Of a stretch of 64,000 nucleotides of DNA, positions 18,080 through 27,159 are shown piece after piece. This DNA is from Martinezella lusitana (GTDB lineage: Bacteria; Pseudomonadota; Alphaproteobacteria; Rhizobiales; Rhizobiaceae). Position numbers and translations under genes: made by a program. The DNA lies in NCBI RefSeq assembly GCF_900094565.1, contig NZ_FMAF01000003.1, positions 124,001 to 188,000 on the forward strand. Direction: 5' to 3'. The notes below the pieces were generated by a model. The model was not told the origin of the DNA. It was given only the letters and a program-made list of their open reading frames with translations, and did no database searches. Positions within the stretch are counted from its first letter, which is position 1. Every line of letters begins with the position of its first letter.

Positions 18080-18181
18080 CATCGTCTCTCGCCTCCGTCT
18101 GTTGTTAGCATGCCGATTGAGGATGAAAGTGGCGGCGTATCAAGAAAATGGCGGATGTCGCGACGGGGAGATCACAGTTTT
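18080..18181. repeat. 102-bp direct repeat, copy 2 (duplicated ung leader)
   Basis: Second copy of the ung leader, 1339 bases downstream of copy 1 and in the same orientation. It retains the ribosome site and an ATG equivalent on the minus strand, which would open a 77-codon frame (18082 to 17849) antisense to the bactofilin-like gene. The copy directly follows that gene and precedes the end of the LysR gene at 18205. Confidence 0.85.
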
Positions 18182-18204
18182 CAGGGCGCATGCACGGAAG
18201 CCTT

Positions 18205-19080
18205 TCATTCGAGGTTCCGCATTTCGGTATCCATCCAGCCGCAGAATTGCCGGACTGCTCTCGATTCCGAGCGGCGCTGGTAACGATATGTTCCGGTCTC
18301 CACTGGCTCATATCCGGGTAGCGTCACCAACGCGCCCGACTTCGTTTCCCTGCCTGTCAGAATTGTCGGTGCGAGTAACATCCCAAGACCGGCAACACAG
18401 GCATGAAGAGCAGCGTCGTCCGTGTCGAATGCATGGGCGAGAGAAAGGTCTGCTGGCGAAATATCAAACGTCTCGCACCAGAGCTTCCAGTCCCAGTTTC
18501 CCACACAGCATTGAAGAGCCGGTATGTCCGGAACGGCAATCTCCTGACTGGCATCCCTTGCCAGCAGGCTCGGAGAAACAACCGGGCGGCGCAGGTCGCG
18601 AGCAAGGAATTCCCATCCCTCGGCCGCCTCCCCTATCCGGAAATGACGGATGCTGACGTCAGAGTCCGGGACGGTTGGAAAACCTCGCGCAGAACTCGTT
18701 TCCACCCGAACGCGGACCTGTGGGCAGAGGGCGCGAAAACGATCCAGTGACGGGATGAGCCAACGCAGCGCAAGCGACGTCGTCGCGTGGACGCTGATTT
18801 CATTTTCGTCGCGATAAAGGGCATCGGCCGAACGCTCGATGAGTCCGATCGCCGGCGCGACCTCCTCATAGAACCGCCGTCCCACGTCGGTCAGCGAAAT
18901 GGTGTTATTTCCTCGGCGGAAGAAGCCCACCCCAAGCTCGTCTTCGAGTTTTTTGAGTTGGTGGCTTACCGCGCCGGAGGTAACACCGAGTTCAGCGCCC
19001 GCGGCCGTCAGACTTCCGGTGCGCGCCACGATTGCAAATACCCTGATGGCGTTGAGAGAGACGCGATGCTTTTCCTGCAT
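18205..19080 (-). CDS. LysR family transcriptional regulator (GcvA-like)
   Basis: A 291-residue LysR protein. The HTH reads SLTAAGAELGVTSGAVSHQL at about residues 18-37, the form typical of the GcvA/AmpR branch, followed by a substrate domain with SLDRFRALCPQVRVRVET. It is divergent from the MFS gene at 19338 with a 257-base spacer, so control of that transporter is likely. The ATG at 19078-19080 has only weak upstream purine pairing. Confidence 0.88.
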   Translation of the reverse strand: MQEKHRVSLNAIRVFAIVARTGSLTAAGAELGVTSGAVSHQLKKLEDELGVGFFRRGNNTISLTDVGRRFYEEVAPAIGLIERSADALYRDENEISVHATTSLALRWLIPSLDRFRALCPQVRVRVETSSARGFPTVPDSDVSIRHFRIGEAAEGWEFLARDLRRPVVSPSLLARDASQEIAVPDIPALQCCVGNWDWKLWCETFDISPADLSLAHAFDTDDAALHACVAGLGMLLAPTILTGRETKSGALVTLPGYEPVETGTYRYQRRSESRAVRQFCGWMDTEMRNLE

Positions 19081-19337
19081 GAATTTTCCTCAGGCTCCCC
19101 TCAAATTCCTCGTTTGAGCATCACGCGAAAATCTAGCACAAGCGAAGGCGAAAAGGCTCCCAAGAAAATGAGATGTGCTCACGCCGATCACACAGATACC
19201 AAAGCCGTCGCATGGGTGGTCGCTTGGGCAGCATTATTTTCTTTAGGCCTCACATCGACAAAGTCTGCTGACGGAAGCACCGGTCCTTCGTCGTTTCCTT
19301 GACAGAAACAAAAGCTACTCGCACTCAGAGGTCTTTA

Positions 19338-20594
19338 ATGACTCCCCTTCGACATCACGGCCGCGATTTGATCGCGCTTTCCGCGCCAGTTGCAGGGATG
19401 CCGTTCCGCTCGCCCACAGCCCGGGCTGTTGCCGCCCTGTCGCTGACCCAGCTCATTGGCTGGGGCGCCACGTTCTGGTTGCCCGCTGTCACAGGACCTG
19501 CCATGGCCGGCGAACTGGGCATGGCCCTGCCCATGGTCATGGCAGGACCGACAGTGATGCTTGTCGTGATGGCCATGGTGTCCTGGCCGCTGAGCGCCAT
19601 CTTAGAGCGGCACGGCGCCCGCCCGATTATGGTTTGGGGGTCGCTTCTGGGCGCAGCCGGTCTGCTGGTCATGGGCATGGCCAATGGTCCGGCACCCTAT
19701 CTCCTGTCGTGGATCATTCTCGGGCTCGCCGGTGCCAGCATGTTAACGACACCGGCGCAGATCGCGGTGACCGAGATCGCCGGCGAGAAAGCGCGCCAGG
19801 CGCTCGGCGTGCTGATCCTTGCGGGTGGGCTGACATCAACCATCGTCTGGCCGCTGACAGGCCTTCTGCAAGCTCAATGGGGATGGCGCACGACGACGCT
19901 GGTCTATGCCGCCCTCATGCTCCTTGTCTGCATGCCACTGCATTGGACCATGCTTGCGCACCAGCCCACGGAAAAATCGGCTGCAAAGGCGACGACCGAG
20001 CCTGCTTCCATCGACAGGCCGAGGTTCGTCCTGCTGGCCGCAAGCTTTGCCGCCAACGGCTTCGTAACCTGGGGATTTGCCCTCACCATCATCATTCTGT
20101 TCGAGGCTGCGGGGCTCGATCACGCCAGTGCGCTGGCGGCCGCAGCCTTCATCGGTATTGCTCGATGGGCGGGGCGCATGATCGACGTCCTCGGCGGCCG
20201 GCGATGGTCAGGCTTCGTCACCGGTGTTGCCGCCTCTGCCCTGTTTCCGCTGAGCTTCATCGTTCTTCTCCTAACCAACAATTTCATCGGCGCCATGCTT
20301 TTCGCCACGCTTTACGGAATTGCCAGTGGTATCACCGCCGTCACCCGCGCGACGCTGCCGCTCCAGATTTTCCCCGCCGGCGCCTATGCTCGCGCATCGG
20401 CACAGCTGGCCGTGCCGCTCAATCTCTCCTTTGCCGTCGCTCCACCCGCGTTCACCGCTATCATGACGTCTGCCGGTCCTCATGCCGCCCTATGGCTGGC
20501 CTTTGCGATCTCAATCTTTGCCTTCTGCACGCTTCTTGGCCTTCTGCTGCTACATCGCCGAATGGACCACACAACACAAAGGGCTGAAACCTGA
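19338..20594 (+). CDS. MFS transporter
   Basis: A major facilitator superfamily transporter of 418 residues with about twelve hydrophobic helices. Family features include a cytoplasmic loop after helix 2 (SAILERHGARPIMVWG) and a long helix with LIGWGATFWLPAVTGPAM near the N-terminus. The ATG at 19338 follows an AGAGG ribosome site; a TTG at 19299 is less likely. Divergent from a LysR gene. Substrate unknown. Confidence 0.87.
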   Translation: MTPLRHHGRDLIALSAPVAGMPFRSPTARAVAALSLTQLIGWGATFWLPAVTGPAMAGELGMALPMVMAGPTVMLVVMAMVSWPLSAILERHGARPIMVWGSLLGAAGLLVMGMANGPAPYLLSWIILGLAGASMLTTPAQIAVTEIAGEKARQALGVLILAGGLTSTIVWPLTGLLQAQWGWRTTTLVYAALMLLVCMPLHWTMLAHQPTEKSAAKATTEPASIDRPRFVLLAASFAANGFVTWGFALTIIILFEAAGLDHASALAAAAFIGIARWAGRMIDVLGGRRWSGFVTGVAASALFPLSFIVLLLTNNFIGAMLFATLYGIASGITAVTRATLPLQIFPAGAYARASAQLAVPLNLSFAVAPPAFTAIMTSAGPHAALWLAFAISIFAFCTLLGLLLLHRRMDHTTQRAET

Positions 20595-20675
20595 TGTCAT
20601 AGTCTCGGAGCAGGCTGACAGTGCTTACGACACAGTTCCCTTGGATCCTGTCTCACAACCGCCTCCCCTCCGCAA

Positions 20676-23123
20676 TCAGCCCTTGATCCTCACCATCTGC
20701 GGATCATAAAGCGGTTTCAGCGACACCTGGCATGGCACGCGCTGCTGCGCGACATCCAGCTCATAGCGGCCGGAAAGCACGAAATCCTCCGTCACCCCGC
20801 CGGGGTTACGGACATAGCCATAGCCGATGGCCTTGCCGATCGTGTAGCCATAGCCACCGCTCGACAGCCAGCCGACGCGCTGGCCGTCGCGGTAGATCGT
20901 CTCTCGGCCGAGCAGCACGGTCTGCGGATCGTCGGGCACGAAGCAGGCAAGCATCTTCTTCACGCCTGATGCCAGTTGCCGCTCGATCGCCTCTCGGCCG
21001 CGGAATGCGACATCCTTCTTCGTCTTCACAGCCCAGGCAAGCCCTGCCTCGATTGGCGTATGATCCGGCCCGATATCGGAACCCCAGGCACGATAGCCCT
21101 TTTCCAGCCGGCAGCTTTCGATGGCGCGATAGCCGGCATTGATGAGGCCATGCTCGCGGCCGGCCGCCATCAGCACGTCATAGACAGTGCCGGCATATTC
21201 CACCGGCACATGCAGCTCATAGCCGAGTTCGCCGACATAGGTGATGCGTAACGCCCGCACCGGGCAGCCGGCAATACCGATCGTCTTCACCCTGCCAAAG
21301 GGGAAAGTGGCGTTCGAAACATCATCCGATGTGACAGTCTGCAATATCTCGCGCGATTTCGGCCCCATCAGCGACAACACGGAATAGGCGGAGGTCACAT
21401 CCACCAGTTCGGCATGCAGGTCGGCTGGAATATTTCGGGCAATCCAGTCGAAATCATGCGTGGCGAAGCCGGTGCCCGTCGTGATGTAGAACTCGTTCTC
21501 GGCAATACGGCCAATGGTGACATCGCACTCGATGCCGCCCCGATCGTTCAGCATCTGCGTATAGGTCAGCGCGCCCGCAGGCTTGGCGACGTCGTTGGAG
21601 GCGATCCACGAGATCGCCGCCTCAGCATCCCGGCCTTTCAACACGAACTTGGCAAAAGACGTCTGGTCGAAGATGACGGCGGCCTCGCGAACCGCCTTAT
21701 GCTCACGACCGACGGCATCGAACCAGTTCTGACGGCCATAGGTGTAGACGTCCTTCGGCTCCTCGCCCGTAAAGAGATCGGCAAACCAGTTCGGCCGCTC
21801 CCAGCCGAGCTTTTCGCCGAAACAGGCGCCCTGCGCCTTCAGGCGATCATAGAGCGGCGACTTGCGGCAGGGTCGGCCGCTGGAATGCTCCTCGAAGGGC
21901 CAGGCCATGGTGTAGTGCTTGCCATAGGCTTCCAGCGTGCGCGTGCGTACCCAGTCTGTGTCGAAATGCGGACGGCCGAAGCGGCGGATATCGACCGGCC
22001 AGAGATCGTAGGGCGGCTCGCCCTTTACCACCCATTCGGCGAGCGCCATGCCCGCGCCGCCGGCAGAGGCGATGCCAAAGGCGTTGAAGCCGGCGCCGAC
22101 GAAGAAGTTCTTCAGCTCCGGCGCCTCGCCGAGGATGAAGTTGCCATCGGGCGTAAAGCTCTCGGGGCCACAGAGCAGCTGCTTGACGCCGGCCGTCTGC
22201 AGGGCCGGCACGCGCACCAGCGCCTGCTCCATGATCTGCTCGAAATGATCGAAATTGCTGTCGAGCAGCGTGTAGTGGAAATCTTTGGGAATACCATCAA
22301 GCGCCCAGGGGATCGGGTCGGGCTCATAGCCACCCATGACCAGCCCGCCGACCTCTTCCTTGTAGTAGGTCAGCCTGTCCGGGTCGCGCAGTGTCGGCAG
22401 GTTGGAGGGCACGCCGAAGGACTCGGTGATCAGATATTGATGCTCGACGGAGACGAGCGGCACATTGACGCCGAAGCGACCGGCAAACGTCCGCGTCCAC
22501 TGCCCGGCGCAAACGACGACGCGCTCGCATTCGATCCGCCCCCTGTCGGTAATGACGGCGCGGATCCGGCCCTTGTCGATCTCCAGATCGAGAACCTCGG
22601 TATCCTCGAAGATCGAGACGCCGCTCATGCGGGCGCCTTTCGCCAGCGCCTGGGTGATATCGGAAGGATTGGCCTGACCGTCGGTCGGCAGGAAGGCGGC
22701 GCCGACGAGATCGTCGATATCCATCAACGGCCAGAGATCGAAAGCCTCCTTGGGCGTCAGCAGATGCATCTGCAGGCCGAAGGATTGCGCCGTCGTCGCC
22801 TGCCGCTTGACCTCTGTCCAGCGCTCCTCGTTGCAGGCGAGACGCAACCCGCCATTCATCTTCCAGCCGGTGGCAAGCCCGGTCTCGGCCTCAAGCTTCT
22901 TATAGAGATCGACGGAGTAGCCAAGCATCTGGGTGATATTGGCGCTGGTGCGCAACTGGCCGACAAGGCCGGCGGCGTGAAACGTGGTGCCTGACGTCAG
23001 CTTCTTGCGCTCCAGCAGCACGGTATCGGTGAAGCCGAGCTTGCCGAGATGATAGGCCGTCGAGCAGCCGATGATGCCGCCGCCGATGACGACGGTCTTT
23101 GCAGTGTTCGGCAGTTCCTTCAT
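20676..23123 (-). CDS. Dimethylglycine/sarcosine dehydrogenase-like flavoprotein with GcvT domain
   Basis: An 815-residue two-part protein. The N-terminal half is a DAO-type FAD oxidoreductase: dinucleotide motif VIGGGIIGCSTAYHLG at residues 12-27, then SGTTFHAAGLVGQL, in which H49 matches the histidine that carries covalent FAD in dimethylglycine dehydrogenase. The C-terminal half is a GcvT/aminomethyltransferase fold (GELGYELHVP, GYRAIESCRLEKGYRAWG) that would pass the released one-carbon unit to tetrahydrofolate. It follows the kinase-like gene by 9 bases. N-methylated amino-acid demethylation is likely; the exact substrate is not determined. Confidence 0.9.
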   Translation of the reverse strand: MKELPNTAKTVVIGGGIIGCSTAYHLGKLGFTDTVLLERKKLTSGTTFHAAGLVGQLRTSANITQMLGYSVDLYKKLEAETGLATGWKMNGGLRLACNEERWTEVKRQATTAQSFGLQMHLLTPKEAFDLWPLMDIDDLVGAAFLPTDGQANPSDITQALAKGARMSGVSIFEDTEVLDLEIDKGRIRAVITDRGRIECERVVVCAGQWTRTFAGRFGVNVPLVSVEHQYLITESFGVPSNLPTLRDPDRLTYYKEEVGGLVMGGYEPDPIPWALDGIPKDFHYTLLDSNFDHFEQIMEQALVRVPALQTAGVKQLLCGPESFTPDGNFILGEAPELKNFFVGAGFNAFGIASAGGAGMALAEWVVKGEPPYDLWPVDIRRFGRPHFDTDWVRTRTLEAYGKHYTMAWPFEEHSSGRPCRKSPLYDRLKAQGACFGEKLGWERPNWFADLFTGEEPKDVYTYGRQNWFDAVGREHKAVREAAVIFDQTSFAKFVLKGRDAEAAISWIASNDVAKPAGALTYTQMLNDRGGIECDVTIGRIAENEFYITTGTGFATHDFDWIARNIPADLHAELVDVTSAYSVLSLMGPKSREILQTVTSDDVSNATFPFGRVKTIGIAGCPVRALRITYVGELGYELHVPVEYAGTVYDVLMAAGREHGLINAGYRAIESCRLEKGYRAWGSDIGPDHTPIEAGLAWAVKTKKDVAFRGREAIERQLASGVKKMLACFVPDDPQTVLLGRETIYRDGQRVGWLSSGGYGYTIGKAIGYGYVRNPGGVTEDFVLSGRYELDVAQQRVPCQVSLKPLYDPQMVRIKG

Positions 23124-23132
23124 TGCTTCACC

Positions 23133-24011
23133 TCAAGAATTCCGAAAACTCTGCCAGGCGCTCTCGAACCGCCGCAGATTTTCGTTTGTGTAGGAAGAAT
23201 AGTCGAAATCGATATCGGAATGGATTTCCGAAACCATGCTCCACATCGTCTCGCGCAGGAGCGAAGCGCATTTCATCGCCTGGTAGCGCCGACGCAGATC
23301 GTCATTTATCGGCGCTTCGAAATAGGTTTCCAGCATGACGCTCTCCTGCGCTTCGGAGAATTCGTTGTTGGAGGCTAGGCCGCCAAGATCGAAGAGCGGC
23401 GTGTTGAAGCCGGCATAGTCCCAGTCGATCAGCCAAAGCCGCTTGCCATCATCGAGAAAATTCGCGGCCAGCAGGTCGTTATGGCCGAAGGCGATGTCGA
23501 AAGGGCCAGCCGCCTGTTCGAGCCGTTGCGCTATATCGAGAAAGGACGGCAGCAACGGCTTGTGCCGGCTACCGCCGGCATCGAGTGCGGCCGCATAATC
23601 CCTGACCACATGAAAGACCCAGAAGATCGCGGGCGGCCCGCGAAAATGCCCGGCGACATCGCGATGGCAGGAACGGACGAGGCGCACGACGCGCGCCAAC
23701 ATCGCGGGATCGCGGACACCGTCGGCAGAGAGCGGCTTTGCATCGATATAATCCAGCACCAATATGCCGGGCTCATGGTGGATGACGGCCGGCGAAAGAC
23801 CGGCCGCATGCGCTGCCCGGCTCGCAGCCACCTCGTGGACGCGGCTGATATGGTGAATGGGAATATCGGAGCCAAGCCTGACGACGAAGCGCCGGCCGCT
23901 GTCGCTGACCAGATAATTGCGATTGGTGATGCCGCCGACGAGCGGGGCGATATCGATCGGCCCGTGCCAAATGCCAAGAGACTGTATCTTGTCTTCAGCC
24001 GTTGCGATCAT
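23133..24011 (-). CDS. Choline/ethanolamine kinase-like phosphotransferase
   Basis: A 292-residue aminoglycoside phosphotransferase/choline kinase fold protein. The catalytic loop reads GHNDLLAANFL (Brenner motif HxDxxxxN) and is followed by IDWDYAGFNTPLFDLG, the metal-binding IDxExxxxN-like element of choline kinases. It probably phosphorylates an amino alcohol or related amine. It is the first gene of a two-gene unit with the dimethylglycine-dehydrogenase-like flavoprotein, 9 bases apart, which suggests that both work on an N-methylated amine such as choline or a derivative. Confidence 0.85.
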   Translation of the reverse strand: MIATAEDKIQSLGIWHGPIDIAPLVGGITNRNYLVSDSGRRFVVRLGSDIPIHHISRVHEVAASRAAHAAGLSPAVIHHEPGILVLDYIDAKPLSADGVRDPAMLARVVRLVRSCHRDVAGHFRGPPAIFWVFHVVRDYAAALDAGGSRHKPLLPSFLDIAQRLEQAAGPFDIAFGHNDLLAANFLDDGKRLWLIDWDYAGFNTPLFDLGGLASNNEFSEAQESVMLETYFEAPINDDLRRRYQAMKCASLLRETMWSMVSEIHSDIDFDYSSYTNENLRRFESAWQSFRNS

Positions 24012-24325
24012 CCCCCCTCCGACGTTGCGACCGTGTATCCTCGATAATGGAAGGGTTCCTCACCAACGGAGGCTTGTCAAGCATCATCCCACAAAAGGAA
24101 ACGAATATTTGGCTTTTTGTTGGTTTGACGAAAAGGAACGCCATCGCATGAGCTATGGATATCGCAACAGAGCGCTTCACCGTAAGTGAGATTTGACTTA
24201 AAAACTCACACGCGAGGCAAATGGATCGAGCTTGCGTCTTTACGCCACTTTCCGGCGTCGCATGACTGCCCGATCCGCAAGCCGCTCGCACATTTTGGGA
24301 TCATACCCCTAATAGGATCAGGACC
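24012..24325. other. Divergent intergenic region with DeoR-type dyad
   Basis: This 314-base AT-richer stretch separates the kinase-like gene from the DeoR gene. It should hold the promoters of both units. The main feature is the dyad at 24186-24209, entered separately; no gene is supported here. Confidence 0.5.
24186..24209. promoter_or_regulatory. Candidate DeoR operator
   Basis: Nine-base arms GTGAGATTT and AAAACTCAC with one mismatch and a 6-base spacer (GACTTA). The dyad lies 117 bases before the DeoR ATG at 24326 and 175 bases before the start of the divergent kinase-like gene. Binding is inferred. Confidence 0.45.
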
Positions 24326-25135
24326 ATGCCGGGCACCTCCCAACCGCCGCTTCATTCCAATCATCGCGAACGGGAGATCCTGGAGGAGCTGCGGCTGGCC
24401 GGCGGCGCCAGCCGCATTCAATTCCTCGCCGAACGGCTCGGCGTCTCGGAAGAAACCATTCGCCGCAACATCCGCAGTCTGGAGGCCAATGGCCTCGTGA
24501 CCAAGGTGCATGGCGGCGTCCATATCAAGGACGCCATGATCGAGCCGCCGCTGCACCTGCGGATGAACGAGAATGCCGAAGCAAAGCGGATGATAGCCGC
24601 GTCCGTCGCGGCGATGATCAAGGACGGCGACACCCTCTTCCTTGATGTCGGCTCCACCACGGCTTTCATCGCCGTTGCGCTGCAAAAGCACCAGAACCTC
24701 TTCGTCGTCACCAACGCCGTGTCTGTGGCACATGCGCTCGCCACCCGCAATGGCAACCGCGTCTTCTTCGCCGGCGGCGAGCTGCGTGGTCACGATGGCG
24801 GCACTTTCGGCATGGAAGCGGCCAATTTTCTGCGGCGCTTCAATGTGCGTCATGCCGTGCTGTCCGTCGGCGCCGTCAATGCCACGTCCGGCTTCATGCT
24901 GCACGATCTCGAGGAAGCGGAATACTCTCGAGAAGCCGCAAGCCGCGCCGAAAACCGCATCATCGTTGCCGACAGCGCCAAGTTCGGCCGCACCGCGCCG
25001 GTCGTTCTCAACGAACCGGCAACCTATGACGTGCTGGTCACCGACGACATGCCGCCGCCGGACATCCGGGCCATGCTGGAGCGCAACGAGATCGAACTGG
25101 TGATCGCCAACCGGCAGCGGATGGAGCGGCGGTAA
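24326..25135 (+). CDS. DeoR/GlpR family transcriptional regulator
   Basis: A 269-residue repressor. The N-terminal DeoR HTH contains REREILEELRLAGGASRIQF and the recognition segment ERLGVSEETIRRNIRSLEANG, and the C-terminal sugar-phosphate-binding domain begins about residue 75 with LFLDVGSTTAFIA, typical of DeoRC. Such regulators usually sense a phosphorylated metabolite, which fits the divergent kinase-like gene. It converges with the LysR gene that ends 5 bases away at 25140. Confidence 0.88.
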   Translation: MPGTSQPPLHSNHREREILEELRLAGGASRIQFLAERLGVSEETIRRNIRSLEANGLVTKVHGGVHIKDAMIEPPLHLRMNENAEAKRMIAASVAAMIKDGDTLFLDVGSTTAFIAVALQKHQNLFVVTNAVSVAHALATRNGNRVFFAGGELRGHDGGTFGMEAANFLRRFNVRHAVLSVGAVNATSGFMLHDLEEAEYSREAASRAENRIIVADSAKFGRTAPVVLNEPATYDVLVTDDMPPPDIRAMLERNEIELVIANRQRMERR

Positions 25136-25139
25136 GCGG

Positions 25140-26021
25140 CTAACCCTTGCACATGGCTTCCAGCGTCAGCGCCGCCTTGCTGGCGTGGCGCTCCTTATGA
25201 CGCAGCAATCGGAAGCTGCGGACGGGCATATCGAAGCGGGCCTGAACCAGCAGACCCTGCCCGAGATAGGCCCTGGCCGCCGCGCTGGAAATAGCGGCCG
25301 CGCTTTGTCCCGCGCAGGCGGCTGATAGCACGGCCTCGTTCGAGGGCAGGACGAGCGCCACCTTGAGATCACCCGGCGAAGCGCCAAGCTTGGCAACCGC
25401 GTTTTCGAATTCCGATCGGGTGCCGGAACCCTCTTCGCGCATCACCCAGGATGTGTCGCTGGCAAGATCGGCCGCGGCCAGCTGCCGTCCATCCGCCCAG
25501 GGATGGTGTGGCGGCACGACAATGACCAGCGCATCCTGCGCAACGATCGTCATCGACAGGGCCGGCGCATCCACCTCACCTTCGATGAAACCGAGCTCGG
25601 CCGCGCCATTGATGACGGCTTCGGTGACGGTGCGCGTATTGCCGATCGTCAGGTCCAGTTCGATGCCGGGATAGTCACGATGAAACCGCATCAGCAACGG
25701 CGGCAGCCAGTAGCTGGCGATGGTCTGACTGGCATAGAGGCTGAGCTGACCGCGCTGCAGGCCGCCCAGCTCGGACAGCATCAGTTCGGCCGAGCGCACG
25801 CGGGCCAGCGTCGCCTTGGCTTCGCCGAGGAAGGAGCGGCCCGTCTCCGTGAGCTCGATCCGCCTGCCGACGCGGTGAAACAGCTCCACGCCATAATAGG
25901 CTTCAAGGTTCTTGATCGCCGAACTGACAGCCGAGGGTGTCAGATGAATGGCTTCCGCGGCATGCGTCAGATGTTCCCGCTCGGCGACGGCGACGAAAAT
26001 GGCGAGTTGCTCGAAGGTCAT
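25140..26021 (-). CDS. LysR family transcriptional regulator (YeiE/CysB-like)
   Basis: A 293-residue LysR regulator with the HTH HLTHAAEAIHLTPSAVSSAI near residues 18-37 and a C-terminal effector domain. The gene is divergent from a YeiH-family transporter at 26137, the same arrangement as yeiE/yeiH in enterobacteria, so control of that gene is likely. A TTATC-N13-GATAA dyad in the spacer (26038-26060) may be part of the operator. Confidence 0.88.
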   Translation of the reverse strand: MTFEQLAIFVAVAEREHLTHAAEAIHLTPSAVSSAIKNLEAYYGVELFHRVGRRIELTETGRSFLGEAKATLARVRSAELMLSELGGLQRGQLSLYASQTIASYWLPPLLMRFHRDYPGIELDLTIGNTRTVTEAVINGAAELGFIEGEVDAPALSMTIVAQDALVIVVPPHHPWADGRQLAAADLASDTSWVMREEGSGTRSEFENAVAKLGASPGDLKVALVLPSNEAVLSAACAGQSAAAISSAAARAYLGQGLLVQARFDMPVRSFRLLRHKERHASKAALTLEAMCKG

Positions 26022-26136
26022 GGGAAATCATTCTAATTTATCGAACGAAACGTAGGATAATATTCGATGGATGTCCACATCGGGAGATGAGACTTTCCAG
26101 CCGTCACTCAATCGGAATAACGAACGGCAGTACGAC

Positions 26137-27159
26137 ATGTCCCATGCTCAGCGCGCAAACCAGATACTTCCCGGCCTTGCACTCACTTGCGTCGTTGCGC
26201 TTCTTGCCTATGCCGGCGAGCACATTGAGGAGGGCATTTTCGGTGGCAGGTGGATCGAAAGCCTGGTGCTTGCCATCGCGCTCGGCATCGTCGTCTGCAC
26301 CATCAAACCGCTGAAGCCGGCCATGCGGCCAGGTATCGATTTCAGCGCCAAGATCCTGCTGGAAATCGCCATCGTCCTTCTGGGCGCATCCATCAGCCTT
26401 TCGGCGATCCGGGGCGCGGGCGTCTGGCTGATTGCCGGCATCGCCATCGTCGTCGTCCTTTCGATCGCGGCCACCTATCTCATCGGGCGGCTGCTCGGCC
26501 TGCCGCCGAAGCTGGCGACGCTGATCGCCTGCGGCAACTCGATATGTGGCAATTCGGCCATCGTCGCCGTTGCCCCCGTGATCGAGGCGGACTCGCAGGA
26601 AATCGCCGCAGCCCTGGCATTCACCGCCGTACTCGGCATTGCGGCTGTATTCCTCTTGCCGCTTCTCTATTTTCATCTTGGCATGAGCGTACCGCAATAT
26701 GGCACATTGGCCGGGCTCACCGTCTACGCCGTACCCCAGGTGCTTGCCGCCACGGCCCCGGTCGGCCTTCTCGCCGTCCAGACCGGCACACTCGTCAAGC
26801 TCGTGCGTGTCCTGATGCTGGGACCGGTCATCTTCCTGCTCGGCATCCTCACCAAGGTCGAAACGACAGACACGAAAGGACGCAGCGGCCATCATCACTC
26901 GCTGGTTCCGTGGTTCATCTGCGGTTTCCTTGGGCTGATGGCACTGCGCTCCTTCGGCCTCATTCCGGACGCGCTGATCGCCCCGATGGAATCGGTTTCA
27001 GGCATCCTGACTGTTATCGCGATGGCGGCACTCGGGCTGTCGGTGAATATCCGCTCGGTTGCCCATGCCGGCGGCCGCGTGATCGTAGCGGCCACATTGT
27101 CGCTGCTGATGCTGGGCGCCATCAGCTACGCTCTGATCGTCGCCTTGCAGATCCAGTAG
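26137..27159 (+). CDS. yeiH: YeiH/UPF0324 family membrane protein (putative sulfate exporter family)
   Basis: An integral membrane protein of 340 residues with about ten helices. The conserved core LIACGNSICGNSAIVAVAPV and the PQVLAATAPVG segment identify the UPF0324/YeiH family. Its role is poorly known; some members are annotated as sulfate exporters and others linked to taurine or sulfur metabolism. The ATG at 26137 is preferred over an upstream in-frame start at 26071. Its 3' end overlaps the convergent GGDEF-EAL gene by 38 bases. Confidence 0.85.
   Translation: MSHAQRANQILPGLALTCVVALLAYAGEHIEEGIFGGRWIESLVLAIALGIVVCTIKPLKPAMRPGIDFSAKILLEIAIVLLGASISLSAIRGAGVWLIAGIAIVVVLSIAATYLIGRLLGLPPKLATLIACGNSICGNSAIVAVAPVIEADSQEIAAALAFTAVLGIAAVFLLPLLYFHLGMSVPQYGTLAGLTVYAVPQVLAATAPVGLLAVQTGTLVKLVRVLMLGPVIFLLGILTKVETTDTKGRSGHHHSLVPWFICGFLGLMALRSFGLIPDALIAPMESVSGILTVIAMAALGLSVNIRSVAHAGGRVIVAATLSLLMLGAISYALIVALQIQ

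Noticed and set aside
21414-22994. 526-codon plus-strand frame opposite the dimethylglycine-dehydrogenase-like gene
   Set aside because: The minus-strand frame has clear FAD and GcvT motifs; this one has none.
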